This document shows, piece by piece, positions 1-6,658 of a DNA stretch of 24,678 bases (its first letter is position 1; the number at the start of each line of letters is the position of its first letter). Under the pieces are notes generated by a model that ran no database searches, was not told the DNA's origin, and was given only the letters and a program-made list of their open reading frames with translations. Origin of the DNA: CAYTQK01 sp964439745 (GTDB taxonomy: Bacteria > Desulfobacterota > Desulfobacteria > Desulfobacterales > Desulfosudaceae); contig CAYTQK010000007.1 in NCBI GenBank assembly GCA_964439745.1, forward strand, positions 1 through 24,678, written 5' to 3'. A program made the translations under genes and the position numbers.

Positions 1-2
1 GC

Positions 3-1094
3 GAGATGGTGCCGGTGCTAGAGGAGAAACGGGACATGGTCAAGAAGATGGCACTCTGGGGACCGCAGCTCCCCACGGAACTGGGCGGCATGGGCCTGAC
101 CCTGACCGAGCACGGCCTGGTGTCCGAGGCCCTGGGCGGCTGCCCCCTGGGCCATTACGTGTTCGGCTGCCAGGCGCCGGATGCCGGTAACATCGAGATT
201 CTGCACCTGCACGGTACCGAGGCCCAGAAGGAAAAATACCTCATGCCCCTGGTCAACGGTGATATCCGCAGCTGCTTTTCCATGACAGAAGTGGACCTGC
301 CCGGTTCCAACCCGGTGCTGCTGGACACCACCGCCGAAAAAGACGGCGACGATTACGTCATTAACGGGCACAAGTGGTATACCACCGCGGCCGACGGCGC
401 CGAATTCGCCATTGTCATGGCCGTGACCAATCCCGAGGCGCCGGTTTACCTGCGGGCCAGCATGATCATCGTGCCCACCGATACTCCCGGCTTCAACCTG
501 GTCCGCAACCTGCCGGTCATGGGGGAAAAGGGCAGCGATTACGCCAGCCACGCCGAAATCCTATACCAGTCCTGCCGGGTTCCCCAGGAAAACCTGCTGG
601 GGCCGGAGGGCCACGGTTTCGTCATCGCCCAGGAACGGCTGGGACCGGGGCGGATTCATCACTGCATGCGCTGGTTGGGCATCTGCAAACGCTGTTTTGA
701 AATGATGTGCCGCCGGGCCAATGAGCGGATGATTCTGCCCGACGGCCGCACCCTGGCCACCCGCCAGATCATCCGGCAGTGGGTGGCGGAATCGGCCGCC
801 GAGATCCAGGCCGCCCGCCTGATGACCCTTCACGCCGCCTGGAAGATCGACAATTACGGGCAGAAAGAGGCCCGCTACGATGTTTCCTTTATCAAGTTCG
901 TGGTGGCTAATACCATGCAGCGGGTGATTGATCGGGCGCTGCAGGTGCATGGCGGGCTGGGCATGACCGATGATACCATCCTGGCCTTTTTCTACCGCCA
1001 TGAACGGGCCGCGCGGATCTATGACGGGGCCGACGAGGTCCATAAAATGTCGGTGGCCAAGCGGATTCTGCGCGACTACGAAAAGGATAAATAG
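3..1094 (+). CDS. acyl-CoA dehydrogenase, ACAD10/11-like (5' end cut by window)
   Basis: FAD-dependent acyl-CoA dehydrogenase. The reading frame is open to the window edge and about 40 N-terminal residues of a normal ~400-residue enzyme are missing, so the ATG at 6 is probably internal. Family landmarks are WGPQLPTELGGMGL near the N-terminus, the central CFSMTE segment, and the C-terminal QVHGGLGMTDD. The stretch ERLGPGRIHHCMR followed by a second ESAAEI...LMTLHAAW block matches what I remember of animal ACAD11 and ACAD10. At the usual YEGT catalytic-base position this protein reads YDGADEVH, so Asp stands where short-chain enzymes have Glu, as in the ACAD10/11 group. It ends 5 nt before a TetR gene, and an APH-fold kinase homologue follows, the same two domains that are fused in ACAD10/11. 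Substrate is unknown; 4-hydroxyacyl-CoA derivatives are a reasonable guess. Confidence 0.93.
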   Translation, partial: EMVPVLEEKRDMVKKMALWGPQLPTELGGMGLTLTEHGLVSEALGGCPLGHYVFGCQAPDAGNIEILHLHGTEAQKEKYLMPLVNGDIRSCFSMTEVDLPGSNPVLLDTTAEKDGDDYVINGHKWYTTAADGAEFAIVMAVTNPEAPVYLRASMIIVPTDTPGFNLVRNLPVMGEKGSDYASHAEILYQSCRVPQENLLGPEGHGFVIAQERLGPGRIHHCMRWLGICKRCFEMMCRRANERMILPDGRTLATRQIIRQWVAESAAEIQAARLMTLHAAWKIDNYGQKEARYDVSFIKFVVANTMQRVIDRALQVHGGLGMTDDTILAFFYRHERAARIYDGADEVHKMSVAKRILRDYEKDK

Positions 1095-1099
1095 CCGCC

Positions 1100-1777
1100 A
1101 TGACGTTTGCTGAATTTTCCGGACGGGTCAATCTCTCGGTGGAAGAAATCTGCCGCCGGATTTTTTACGAAAACCGCGACCAGATCAAGGTCAAAAAGGA
1201 AGCGGTGGTTGTGAAAAACCTGGTCAACATCTATAATGCCACCCTGAAACTGAGCAACAAGAAGGGCTTCCACGCCATGAGCCTGCGGGACCTGGCGCGG
1301 GAGACTGACCTGAGCCTGGGAGCCCTGTATTCCTATTTCTCCGGCAAGGAGCAGCTGCTGGGGATTATCCAGGAAAACGGCGCCCGCCTGACCGGAGAGA
1401 TGCTTGCCCGGGAGATCGAGACCGGCCGGGACCCGGCCGAAAAACTTCGGATTGCCATCCGGACCCACCTCTATCTCAGCGAAATCATGCAGCCCTGGTT
1501 CTATTTTTTTTACATGGAAGCCAAGAATCTGAACAAGACCGAGCAGAAAAAGGCCATTGCCAGTGAACTGCACACGGAGAAGCTTTTCGGTGACATTATC
1601 GCCCAGGGCGTGGACCAGGGAGCGTTTGCGGCCGTGGATCCGGTCCTGACCGCGGCTGTGATCAAGGCCCTGCTGCAGGACTGGTATCTGAAACGATGGA
1701 AATACCGGGGCCGGAAAGTGACGGTGGACGATTATGCTGATTTTGTTTGTAATATGACGGAAAAGTTTTTAAATTAA
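1100..1777 (+). CDS. TetR/AcrR family transcriptional regulator
   Basis: A 225-residue one-component repressor-type regulator. The helix-turn-helix is at about residues 45-90 (ATLKLSNKKGFHAMSLRDLA, then LSLGALYSYFSGKEQLL), the classic TetR N-terminal DNA-binding pattern, followed by an all-helical ligand-binding domain. A 40-residue lead precedes the HTH, longer than usual; a later start is possible because no clear Shine-Dalgarno stands before the ATG at 1100. The gene lies 5 nt after the acyl-CoA dehydrogenase and 44 nt before the kinase homologue, so it is probably cotranscribed and autoregulatory, sensing an acyl-CoA or related lipid. The ligand and operator cannot be read from the sequence. 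Confidence 0.93.
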   Translation: MTFAEFSGRVNLSVEEICRRIFYENRDQIKVKKEAVVVKNLVNIYNATLKLSNKKGFHAMSLRDLARETDLSLGALYSYFSGKEQLLGIIQENGARLTGEMLAREIETGRDPAEKLRIAIRTHLYLSEIMQPWFYFFYMEAKNLNKTEQKKAIASELHTEKLFGDIIAQGVDQGAFAAVDPVLTAAVIKALLQDWYLKRWKYRGRKVTVDDYADFVCNMTEKFLN

Positions 1778-1821
1778 GAACGTTACAATCCAAATCGTAA
1801 TGTTATGGCAAGAGGAAAAAA

Positions 1822-2892
1822 ATGAACCTGGTAGACAGCCCCCGGGAGGTCCGGGAGGGAGAGGCCCTGGATACGGAAAAGGTGGGCGCCTATTTAAGAG
1901 AGATGATTCCCGACCTGACCGGTGCCGTGGAGATCAAGCAATTTCCCAGCGGATTTTCCAATCTGACCTATTCTATCCGGGTCGGTGACCGGGAAATGGT
2001 GCTGCGCCGGCCGCCGTTCGGGAAAAAGGCCAAGACCGCCCACGACATGGCAAGGGAATACCGGATTTTAAGCGCCCTGCACCCGGTCTTTCCCTATTGT
2101 CCGAAACCGCTGGTCTTTTGTGATGACCCGGATATCATGGGTTGTGATTTTTATGTCATGGAGTCCATCCGCGGTATTATTCTGCGCAAGGATTTTCCCG
2201 AAGGCCTGGAGCTGGGCCCGCAAGAGACCCGGCAGTTGTGTGAGAACACCATTGACGTGCTTTGTCAGCTGCACGCCGTGGATTATAAAAGTGTCGGCCT
2301 GGCCGATTTCGGCAAACCCGAGGGGTATGTAAGCCGCCAGGTGGAGGGATGGAGCCGGCGTTACCGGGATGCCCGCACCGATGACGCCCCGGATTTCGAA
2401 GCGGTCATGGAATGGCTGCAGGCCAACATGCCCGGTGAGGTGGACCGGCCCTGCATTATTCACAACGATTTCAAGTTTGACAACCTGGTCCTGAATCCGG
2501 ACAACCCCCTCGAGATCATCGGCCTGTTTGACTGGGAAATGGCCACCCTGGGCGATCCCTTGATGGACCTGGGATCGTCCTTGGGCTACTGGGTGGAAAG
2601 GGACGATCCCGAGGAGCAGCAGATGATCCGCATGCTGCCCACCGTGCGGCCGGGCATGATGACCCGGACGGAAGTGGTGGATGTCTATCTGGCCAAAACC
2701 GGTTTGTCCCTGCCGGGCGGTTTTAATTTCTATTACATTTTCGGTACCTTCCGGCTGGCGGTCATCGCCCAGCAGATCTATTACCGCTTTTATCACGGCC
2801 AGACCAAAGATGAACGTTTCGGCATGCTTATCGCGGCGGTGGAGGTGCTGGAAAGGGTGGCGCTGCGGGCCATGGAGTCGCCGCAATTCTGA
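1822..2892 (+). CDS. APH-family phosphotransferase, ACAD10/11 kinase-domain-like
   Basis: A 356-residue protein-kinase-fold phosphotransferase of the aminoglycoside phosphotransferase (APH) superfamily. The glycine/serine loop FPSGFSNLTYSI is at residues 41-52, the catalytic loop HNDFKFDN at 214-221 (Asp216, Asn221), and the metal-binding Asp in FDWEMATLGDPLMDLG at about 237. All key residues are present, so it should be active. The pattern of GFSNLTY, DFYVME, HAVDYKSVGLADFGKPEGYVSRQV and DWEMATLGDP follows the kinase domain of animal ACAD10/11 rather than antibiotic kinases. ATG 1822 is preceded by an AAGAGGAAAAAA purine-rich stretch. Its placement near an ACAD11-like dehydrogenase suggests it phosphorylates a hydroxyacyl-CoA intermediate; it is unlikely to be a resistance gene. 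Confidence 0.9.
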   Translation: MNLVDSPREVREGEALDTEKVGAYLREMIPDLTGAVEIKQFPSGFSNLTYSIRVGDREMVLRRPPFGKKAKTAHDMAREYRILSALHPVFPYCPKPLVFCDDPDIMGCDFYVMESIRGIILRKDFPEGLELGPQETRQLCENTIDVLCQLHAVDYKSVGLADFGKPEGYVSRQVEGWSRRYRDARTDDAPDFEAVMEWLQANMPGEVDRPCIIHNDFKFDNLVLNPDNPLEIIGLFDWEMATLGDPLMDLGSSLGYWVERDDPEEQQMIRMLPTVRPGMMTRTEVVDVYLAKTGLSLPGGFNFYYIFGTFRLAVIAQQIYYRFYHGQTKDERFGMLIAAVEVLERVALRAMESPQF

Positions 2893-2962
2893 TCCGGATT
2901 TTTCAGGAAATGTCCGGAGAAGGCGGATATTCGTATTGCCAGGAAAAACAGGGAGGGGGACC

Positions 2963-3832
2963 ATGATTATTGACTGCCATTTTCACCTGGATGAACGCCT
3001 CTTGACCAGGCACGATCTGCTGGCCAAGATGGATGAAAGCGGTATCGACAAGACCGCCCTGATGGCGGCCATGGTCGATCCCTTTGTCGAGCCTTCGCCG
3101 CCGCTGATCGGGCTGCTCCAGTTTCTGCTGACCCGCCGGCCGCTGCGCTGGATGGGCCGCCTGGCCGCGGCGCGTTTTACCGCCGAAGGCAATATAAAAA
3201 TGCCGTCCGGAACCTATACCATCTATCCGGATCCGGACAACAAGCCGGTCTTTGACGCCGTGGATGCCCACCCCGACCGTTTTGTCGGCTGGATCTTCGT
3301 CAATCCCCGGGGGGCCTATGACCCGGAGGATATCTTTGACAAGTGGTGGAACCATCCCGGGGCGGTCGGGGTCAAGGCCCATCCTTTCTGGCATCGCTAC
3401 GCGCCGGTGGAGCTGGTGCCGGTGGCCCGCAAGGCCGCCAGGGTAGGCATGCCCCTGCTGATTCACGCCGGGTTCGGCGCCCACGGAAATTTCTTTCCGC
3501 TGCTGGAGCAGGTGCCCGGGCTGACGCTGATCCTGGCCCATGCCGGTTTTCCCGCCTATGCCGATACCTGGAACCTGATTGCCAAGGACCGGCATGTGTT
3601 GGTGGATTTATCCCAGACCAGTTATGTCAACGAAGCGATCACGCGCCAGGCAGTGGAAGCGCTGGGACCGGAACGCTGTCTCTTCGGCACGGACGGGCCT
3701 TTCGGTCTGCATGACGCGGCCGGTACCTTTGACATGAAGCTTATCAAGCAGCGCATCGAATTCCTGTTCCCGGAAGAAGCCCCGCGGCGGCGGATCCTGG
3801 GAGAGAATTTCGCCGCCCTGATGGGCATATAA
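2963..3832 (+). CDS. amidohydrolase-2 family metal-dependent hydrolase
   Basis: A 289-residue TIM-barrel hydrolase/decarboxylase of the amidohydrolase-2 (ACMSD-like) family. The N-terminal metal motif is DCHFHLD (His6, His8), later barrel elements are VKAHPFWH, LIHAGFG and LILAHAGFPAYAD, and the C-terminal catalytic Asp is in LFGTDGPFG. The open frame extends upstream into the kinase gene, but the ATG at 2963 is preferred: it is preceded by GGGAGGGGGA and gives the usual start just before the metal motif. It lies 70 nt after the kinase homologue and closes the first + strand cluster. Family members hydrolyse or decarboxylate cyclic or acyl substrates; the real substrate is unknown. Confidence 0.88.
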   Translation: MIIDCHFHLDERLLTRHDLLAKMDESGIDKTALMAAMVDPFVEPSPPLIGLLQFLLTRRPLRWMGRLAAARFTAEGNIKMPSGTYTIYPDPDNKPVFDAVDAHPDRFVGWIFVNPRGAYDPEDIFDKWWNHPGAVGVKAHPFWHRYAPVELVPVARKAARVGMPLLIHAGFGAHGNFFPLLEQVPGLTLILAHAGFPAYADTWNLIAKDRHVLVDLSQTSYVNEAITRQAVEALGPERCLFGTDGPFGLHDAAGTFDMKLIKQRIEFLFPEEAPRRRILGENFAALMGI

Positions 3833-3944
3833 AAAAATTTTACGGCGCGAAAAAAAGGCAACCAGGGAAGCAGTTTTGGCGGCTTCGTAAAAAGTTTGAA
3901 AAATGTTATGCCCGCCAAATAATAAAAATATAAACTTTTGATTT

Positions 3945-3974
3945 TACTTAAATACTTAATTACTTAAAACTTAA
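3945..3974. repeat. four direct ACTTAA repeats in AT-rich spacer
   Basis: ACTTAA occurs at 3946-3951, 3954-3959, 3962-3967 and 3969-3974, the first three at exact 8-bp spacing as TACTTAA(A/T). They sit 87-115 bp before the SDR start codon, immediately upstream of an 11-bp inverted repeat. They could be an iterated protein-binding site, or simply low-complexity AT-rich DNA. Confidence 0.55.
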
Positions 3975-3978
3975 CACT

Positions 3979-4004
3979 GCCTGTAAAAAAGACTTTTTAC
4001 AGGC
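3979..4004. promoter_or_regulatory. 11-bp perfect inverted repeat, terminator or operator
   Basis: GCCTGTAAAAA at 3979-3989 pairs perfectly with TTTTTACAGGC at 3994-4004 around a 4-nt loop (AGAC). It lies 147 nt after the amidohydrolase stop and 57 nt before the SDR start. The T run lies inside the 3' arm rather than after the stem, so it is not a textbook rho-independent terminator. It may terminate the first cluster or act as an operator for the SDR gene. Confidence 0.5.
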
Positions 4005-4060
4005 TTATCAGTTTTGATGTTACTGAAATTATAGCTACCCAATCAAACAGGAGGCGTATC

Positions 4061-4819
4061 ATGGTAAATTTTTCTTTGGAAGGGCGGGTCGCGCTGATTA
4101 CCGGCGCCAGCCGGGGCATCGGCGAAGCCATCGCGATAACCCTGGCTGAACACGGGGCCCGGCTGGTTCTGATCAGCCGGAAAATCGATCCCCTGCAGGG
4201 GGTGGTGGAGAAAATCAAGGCTGCCGGCGGCCAGGCCGAGGCCGTGGCCTGCCACGTGGGCAAGATGGATCAGCTGGCCGGTCTGTTCGACCATATCAAG
4301 AACACTTACGGCAAGCTCGATATCGTCGTCAACAACGCCGCCACCAATCCCTATTTCGGCGATCTGCTGGGGGCCGAGGAGTGGGCCTGGGACAAGACCA
4401 ACGAGGTCAACCTCAAGGGACCCTTTTTCATCACGCAGTTCGCCGCCCGACTGATGGCCGAGTCCGGCGGCGGCGCCATCGTCAACGTGGCCTCGGTCAA
4501 CGCGGTCAGCCCGGCGCCCATGCAGGGGATTTATTCCATTACCAAGGCCGGTATGGTCGGCCTGACCAAGGCCTTTGCCAAGGAGCTGGCCGCCAAAAAT
4601 ATCCGCGTCAATGCCCTTTTGCCGGGCCTGACCGAAACCAAGTTCAGCGAGGCCATTATCTCCACCAAGGAGATCTATGAATACGCCATCAGCAATATCC
4701 CCATGAACCGGGTAGCCCAGCCCGAGGAGATGGCCGGAGCCGTACTTTACCTGGTTTCGGAGGCGGCTTCCTTTACCACCGGTTCCTGTATCACCTGCGA
4801 CGGGGGAATGCTTTTGTAA
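4061..4819 (+). CDS. SDR family NAD(P)-dependent oxidoreductase
   Basis: A 252-residue classical short-chain dehydrogenase/reductase. It has the cofactor motif TGASRGIG at residues 14-21, NNAA at 91-94, the catalytic Ser145 in NVASVNA, and Tyr158/Lys162 in YSITK, followed by the PGL turn and the C-terminal CDGGMLL typical of FabG-like enzymes. The length is normal. ATG 4061 has an excellent Shine-Dalgarno (AGGAGG, 7 nt upstream). It is separated from the amidohydrolase by 228 bp containing repeats and a palindrome, so it probably starts a new transcript, with the patatin-like gene 33 nt behind it. It most likely reduces or oxidises a hydroxyacyl or ketone substrate; the acidic/basic residue that would fix NAD versus NADP preference is not decisive. 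Confidence 0.93.
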   Translation: MVNFSLEGRVALITGASRGIGEAIAITLAEHGARLVLISRKIDPLQGVVEKIKAAGGQAEAVACHVGKMDQLAGLFDHIKNTYGKLDIVVNNAATNPYFGDLLGAEEWAWDKTNEVNLKGPFFITQFAARLMAESGGGAIVNVASVNAVSPAPMQGIYSITKAGMVGLTKAFAKELAAKNIRVNALLPGLTETKFSEAIISTKEIYEYAISNIPMNRVAQPEEMAGAVLYLVSEAASFTTGSCITCDGGMLL

Positions 4820-4852
4820 GAAAGGAAAGAAGCGCACGACACCGAAGCGCCA

Positions 4853-5932
4853 ATGACTATGAAAGATAAATTGATCCTCTACGGCGGCCGAAAGGCCCGT
4901 CAGATTGTTCAGGAAGAAGGGCTGTGTCCGGAGCGGGTGCAGGTGGTGGCCGGCGCGGCCGGCGGTCCCAAGTGGCTGATCCTGTATGGGCTGGACCGGT
5001 TCCTGTTCGTCGATTTTTTTCGGGACCGGCAGATCCCCCTGCACCTGGTCGGCTCTTCCATCGGTACCTGGCGGTTTGCAGTAGTCTCCTCGGATGAACC
5101 GGCCGCGGCCCTGGCTCGCTTCAAAACCGCCTACATCCATCAGCAGTACGGCGATAAGCCGTCTCCGGCTGATGTTTCAGCAGTGGCCCGGGACATTCTG
5201 GATGCGGTCATTGATGATGCCGGCATGGAGCGGGTGCTGCATCATCCCCGCTTTTACCTGAACATCCTCACGGTTCGCGAGACCGGCCCGGATTCCCTGC
5301 GCCGGCCCAGGCCGGCCCAGCTGGCCGCCCTGGCCGGGGCGGCCCTGGGCAACGCCCTTTCCCGGAAAAGCCTGGGCCTTTTTTTCGAGCGGGTGGTTTT
5401 TCATCATCCGGCTGACGGGCAATTTCTGGCGGGATTACCCGATTTCCCGGCCCGCCGGCTGGTGCTGAACCCATCCAATATCCGTCCGGCCATCCTGGCT
5501 TCGGGCTCCATTCCCCTGGTCATGTCCGGGGTCCGCGGTATTCCCGGGGCGCCGCCCGGTGCCTACCGCGACGGCGGCATTATCGACTATCACCTCAACC
5601 TGCCCTTTCCCTGCGATCCGGACAGGCTGGTCCTGTTTCCCCATTACCTGGACCGGATCATTCCCGGCTGGTTTGACAAAAAGATCGCCTGGCGCCGGCC
5701 CAATTCGTCATACCTGGATAATGTCCTTATGATCGCTCCGCATCCCTCTTTTGTCAGTAGCCTGCCGCATGGAAAGATTCCCGACCGCAAGGATTTTGTG
5801 ACTTTCCACAACCGGAACCAGGAGCGTTTTGACTACTGGGAGAAGGTGGTCGACAAGAGCCGGGAACTGGCCGAGGAGCTGGCAGAGCTGGTGTCTACCG
5901 GCCGCATCGGCGAGCGGATACGGCCGTTTTAA
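4853..5932 (+). CDS. patatin-like phospholipase family protein
   Basis: A 359-residue protein with the patatin catalytic dyad: an oxyanion-hole-like AGAAGGPKW at residues 33-41, the nucleophile elbow GSSIG at 67-71 (Ser69), and Asp240 in YRDGGIIDYH. These mark a serine acyl hydrolase of the patatin-like group, acting on phospholipids or other esters; no signal peptide or membrane segment is seen. Two ATGs are close together (4853 and 4859) and neither has a strong ribosome-binding site, the nearest purine run AAAGGAAAGAA lying too far upstream. It probably depends on coupling to the SDR gene. It ends 5 bp from the convergently transcribed YjbQ gene, with no terminator visible between them. 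Confidence 0.85.
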   Translation: MTMKDKLILYGGRKARQIVQEEGLCPERVQVVAGAAGGPKWLILYGLDRFLFVDFFRDRQIPLHLVGSSIGTWRFAVVSSDEPAAALARFKTAYIHQQYGDKPSPADVSAVARDILDAVIDDAGMERVLHHPRFYLNILTVRETGPDSLRRPRPAQLAALAGAALGNALSRKSLGLFFERVVFHHPADGQFLAGLPDFPARRLVLNPSNIRPAILASGSIPLVMSGVRGIPGAPPGAYRDGGIIDYHLNLPFPCDPDRLVLFPHYLDRIIPGWFDKKIAWRRPNSSYLDNVLMIAPHPSFVSSLPHGKIPDRKDFVTFHNRNQERFDYWEKVVDKSRELAEELAELVSTGRIGERIRPF

Positions 5933-5937
5933 ATCAT

Positions 5938-6369
5938 TCATCCGCTTCCAGTGATGGTGATCTCCAGGAGTCGCTGGCGGGGTCGGTTGTCGTGGTTAAT
6001 GGCGACGACCTGCTGCCAGGTCCCCAGCCGGAGTCGTCCTTCGCGTACCGGCAGCGCCAGCGAAGGACCCAGCAGGGCCGCCTGTACGTGGCTGTGGCCA
6101 TTGCCGTCATGCCAGGCTTTTTCGTGTTCGTATTCCGCGTCCGGCGGGGCCAGGGTGGCAATGGCCCGCTGCAGATCCTGGACAACGCCGGGCTCGTATT
6201 CAATGGTGGTCAAAGAGCCGGTGGAGCCGATCACGGCGGCGTTCAGCAGACCATCGCGGATGGCGGATTCGGCGACCAGTTCGTTCAGCCGGCCGGTGAT
6301 ATCGCGGATATCAATTCCGGTGGCCAGGTCGATCCGGATGGTACGGCAGAAAATGGTCAGATCGGACAT
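5938..6369 (-). CDS. yjbQ: YjbQ/UPF0047 family protein
   Basis: A 143-residue member of the widely conserved YjbQ family (UPF0047), whose members have been linked to weak thiamine-phosphate synthase activity in E. coli; the physiological role is unclear. Seen here are the family hallmarks: GSTGSLTTIEYEPG at about residues 48-61 and the His-rich EHEKAWHDGNGHSHVQAALLG followed by LGTWQQVVAINHDNRPR. The length is standard. ATG 6369 is preceded by AAGGGGG. It is the last gene of the minus-strand run, 80 nt after the candidate selenoprotein gene, and converges on the patatin-like gene. Confidence 0.93.
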   Translation of the reverse strand: MSDLTIFCRTIRIDLATGIDIRDITGRLNELVAESAIRDGLLNAAVIGSTGSLTTIEYEPGVVQDLQRAIATLAPPDAEYEHEKAWHDGNGHSHVQAALLGPSLALPVREGRLRLGTWQQVVAINHDNRPRQRLLEITITGSG

Positions 6370-6449
6370 GCTTGCCCCCTTATCCCGGAGATTCCATAAA
6401 TTTTTTCGATATAAAAATGATGAAAATTCCGGAAACTGTCATTTACACT

Positions 6450-6626
6450 TTACAGCCTGTCGCAGGGCACGTTGGCCAGCTGTTCTTCCAGGTATTCATC
6501 CAGTAATTTTCTGTATTCGGCGACGGGGAAATCCGTGCTGCAGTCCCGGCAGCGCAAGACGGCTTTCCGTCAGGTCCGGCGGAGTACGATGGCTCCGCCG
6601 CATTTCAGGCATCGGGGCTTTGGCAA
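6450..6626 (-). CDS. dual-CxxC small zinc-ribbon-like protein, candidate selenoprotein (in-frame UGA)
   Basis: A 58-codon gene that normal ORF calling misses because one in-frame TGA lies at 6572-6570 (codon 19). Start is TTG 6626, six nt after a perfect AGGAGG. Reading through TGA gives MPKPRCLKCGGA...RRT-U-RKAVLRCRDC...ending LANVPCDRL and a TAA. CxxC motifs lie on both sides of the UGA (Cys6/Cys9 and Cys26/Cys29), with a further Cys at 55. Just downstream of the UGA a hairpin forms from GCTGC (6553-6549), loop CGGGACT (6548-6542) and GCAGC (6541-6537); its apical loop begins 21 nt after the UGA and has G as its second base, within the bacterial SECIS rules I remember. I recall an NCBI family named 'dual CXXC motif small (seleno)protein' that fits, but have not searched. 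The alternative is a nonsense-mutated gene. Function unknown; probably a redox or metal-binding protein. Confidence 0.72.
6534..6572 (-). promoter_or_regulatory. candidate bacterial SECIS element
   Basis: This covers the UGA codon (6572-6570) and the hairpin behind it. The upper stem is GCTGC/GCAGC (6553-6549 with 6541-6537), extendable through one mismatch by a G-C and two U-G pairs, with the 7-nt loop CGGGACT. A competing small hairpin (GACGG-AAAG-CCGTC) begins at the UGA itself. Position and G-containing loop are compatible with SelB recognition, but bacterial SECIS elements are degenerate and this is by-eye folding. Confidence 0.5.
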
Positions 6627-6658
6627 GGTCAACCTCCTGCGGTCACGAGTGGTGGCGG

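Noticed and set aside
1822..2892. Aminoglycoside resistance kinase
   Set aside because: The APH fold is shared, but the sequence pattern and the neighbouring dehydrogenase fit the ACAD10/11 kinase domain, and no resistance context is present.
3037..3192. Possible longer amidohydrolase starting at 2681
   Set aside because: The upstream part overlaps the kinase gene by over 200 bp out of frame and lacks family similarity; ATG 2963 has the ribosome-binding site and precedes the metal motif.
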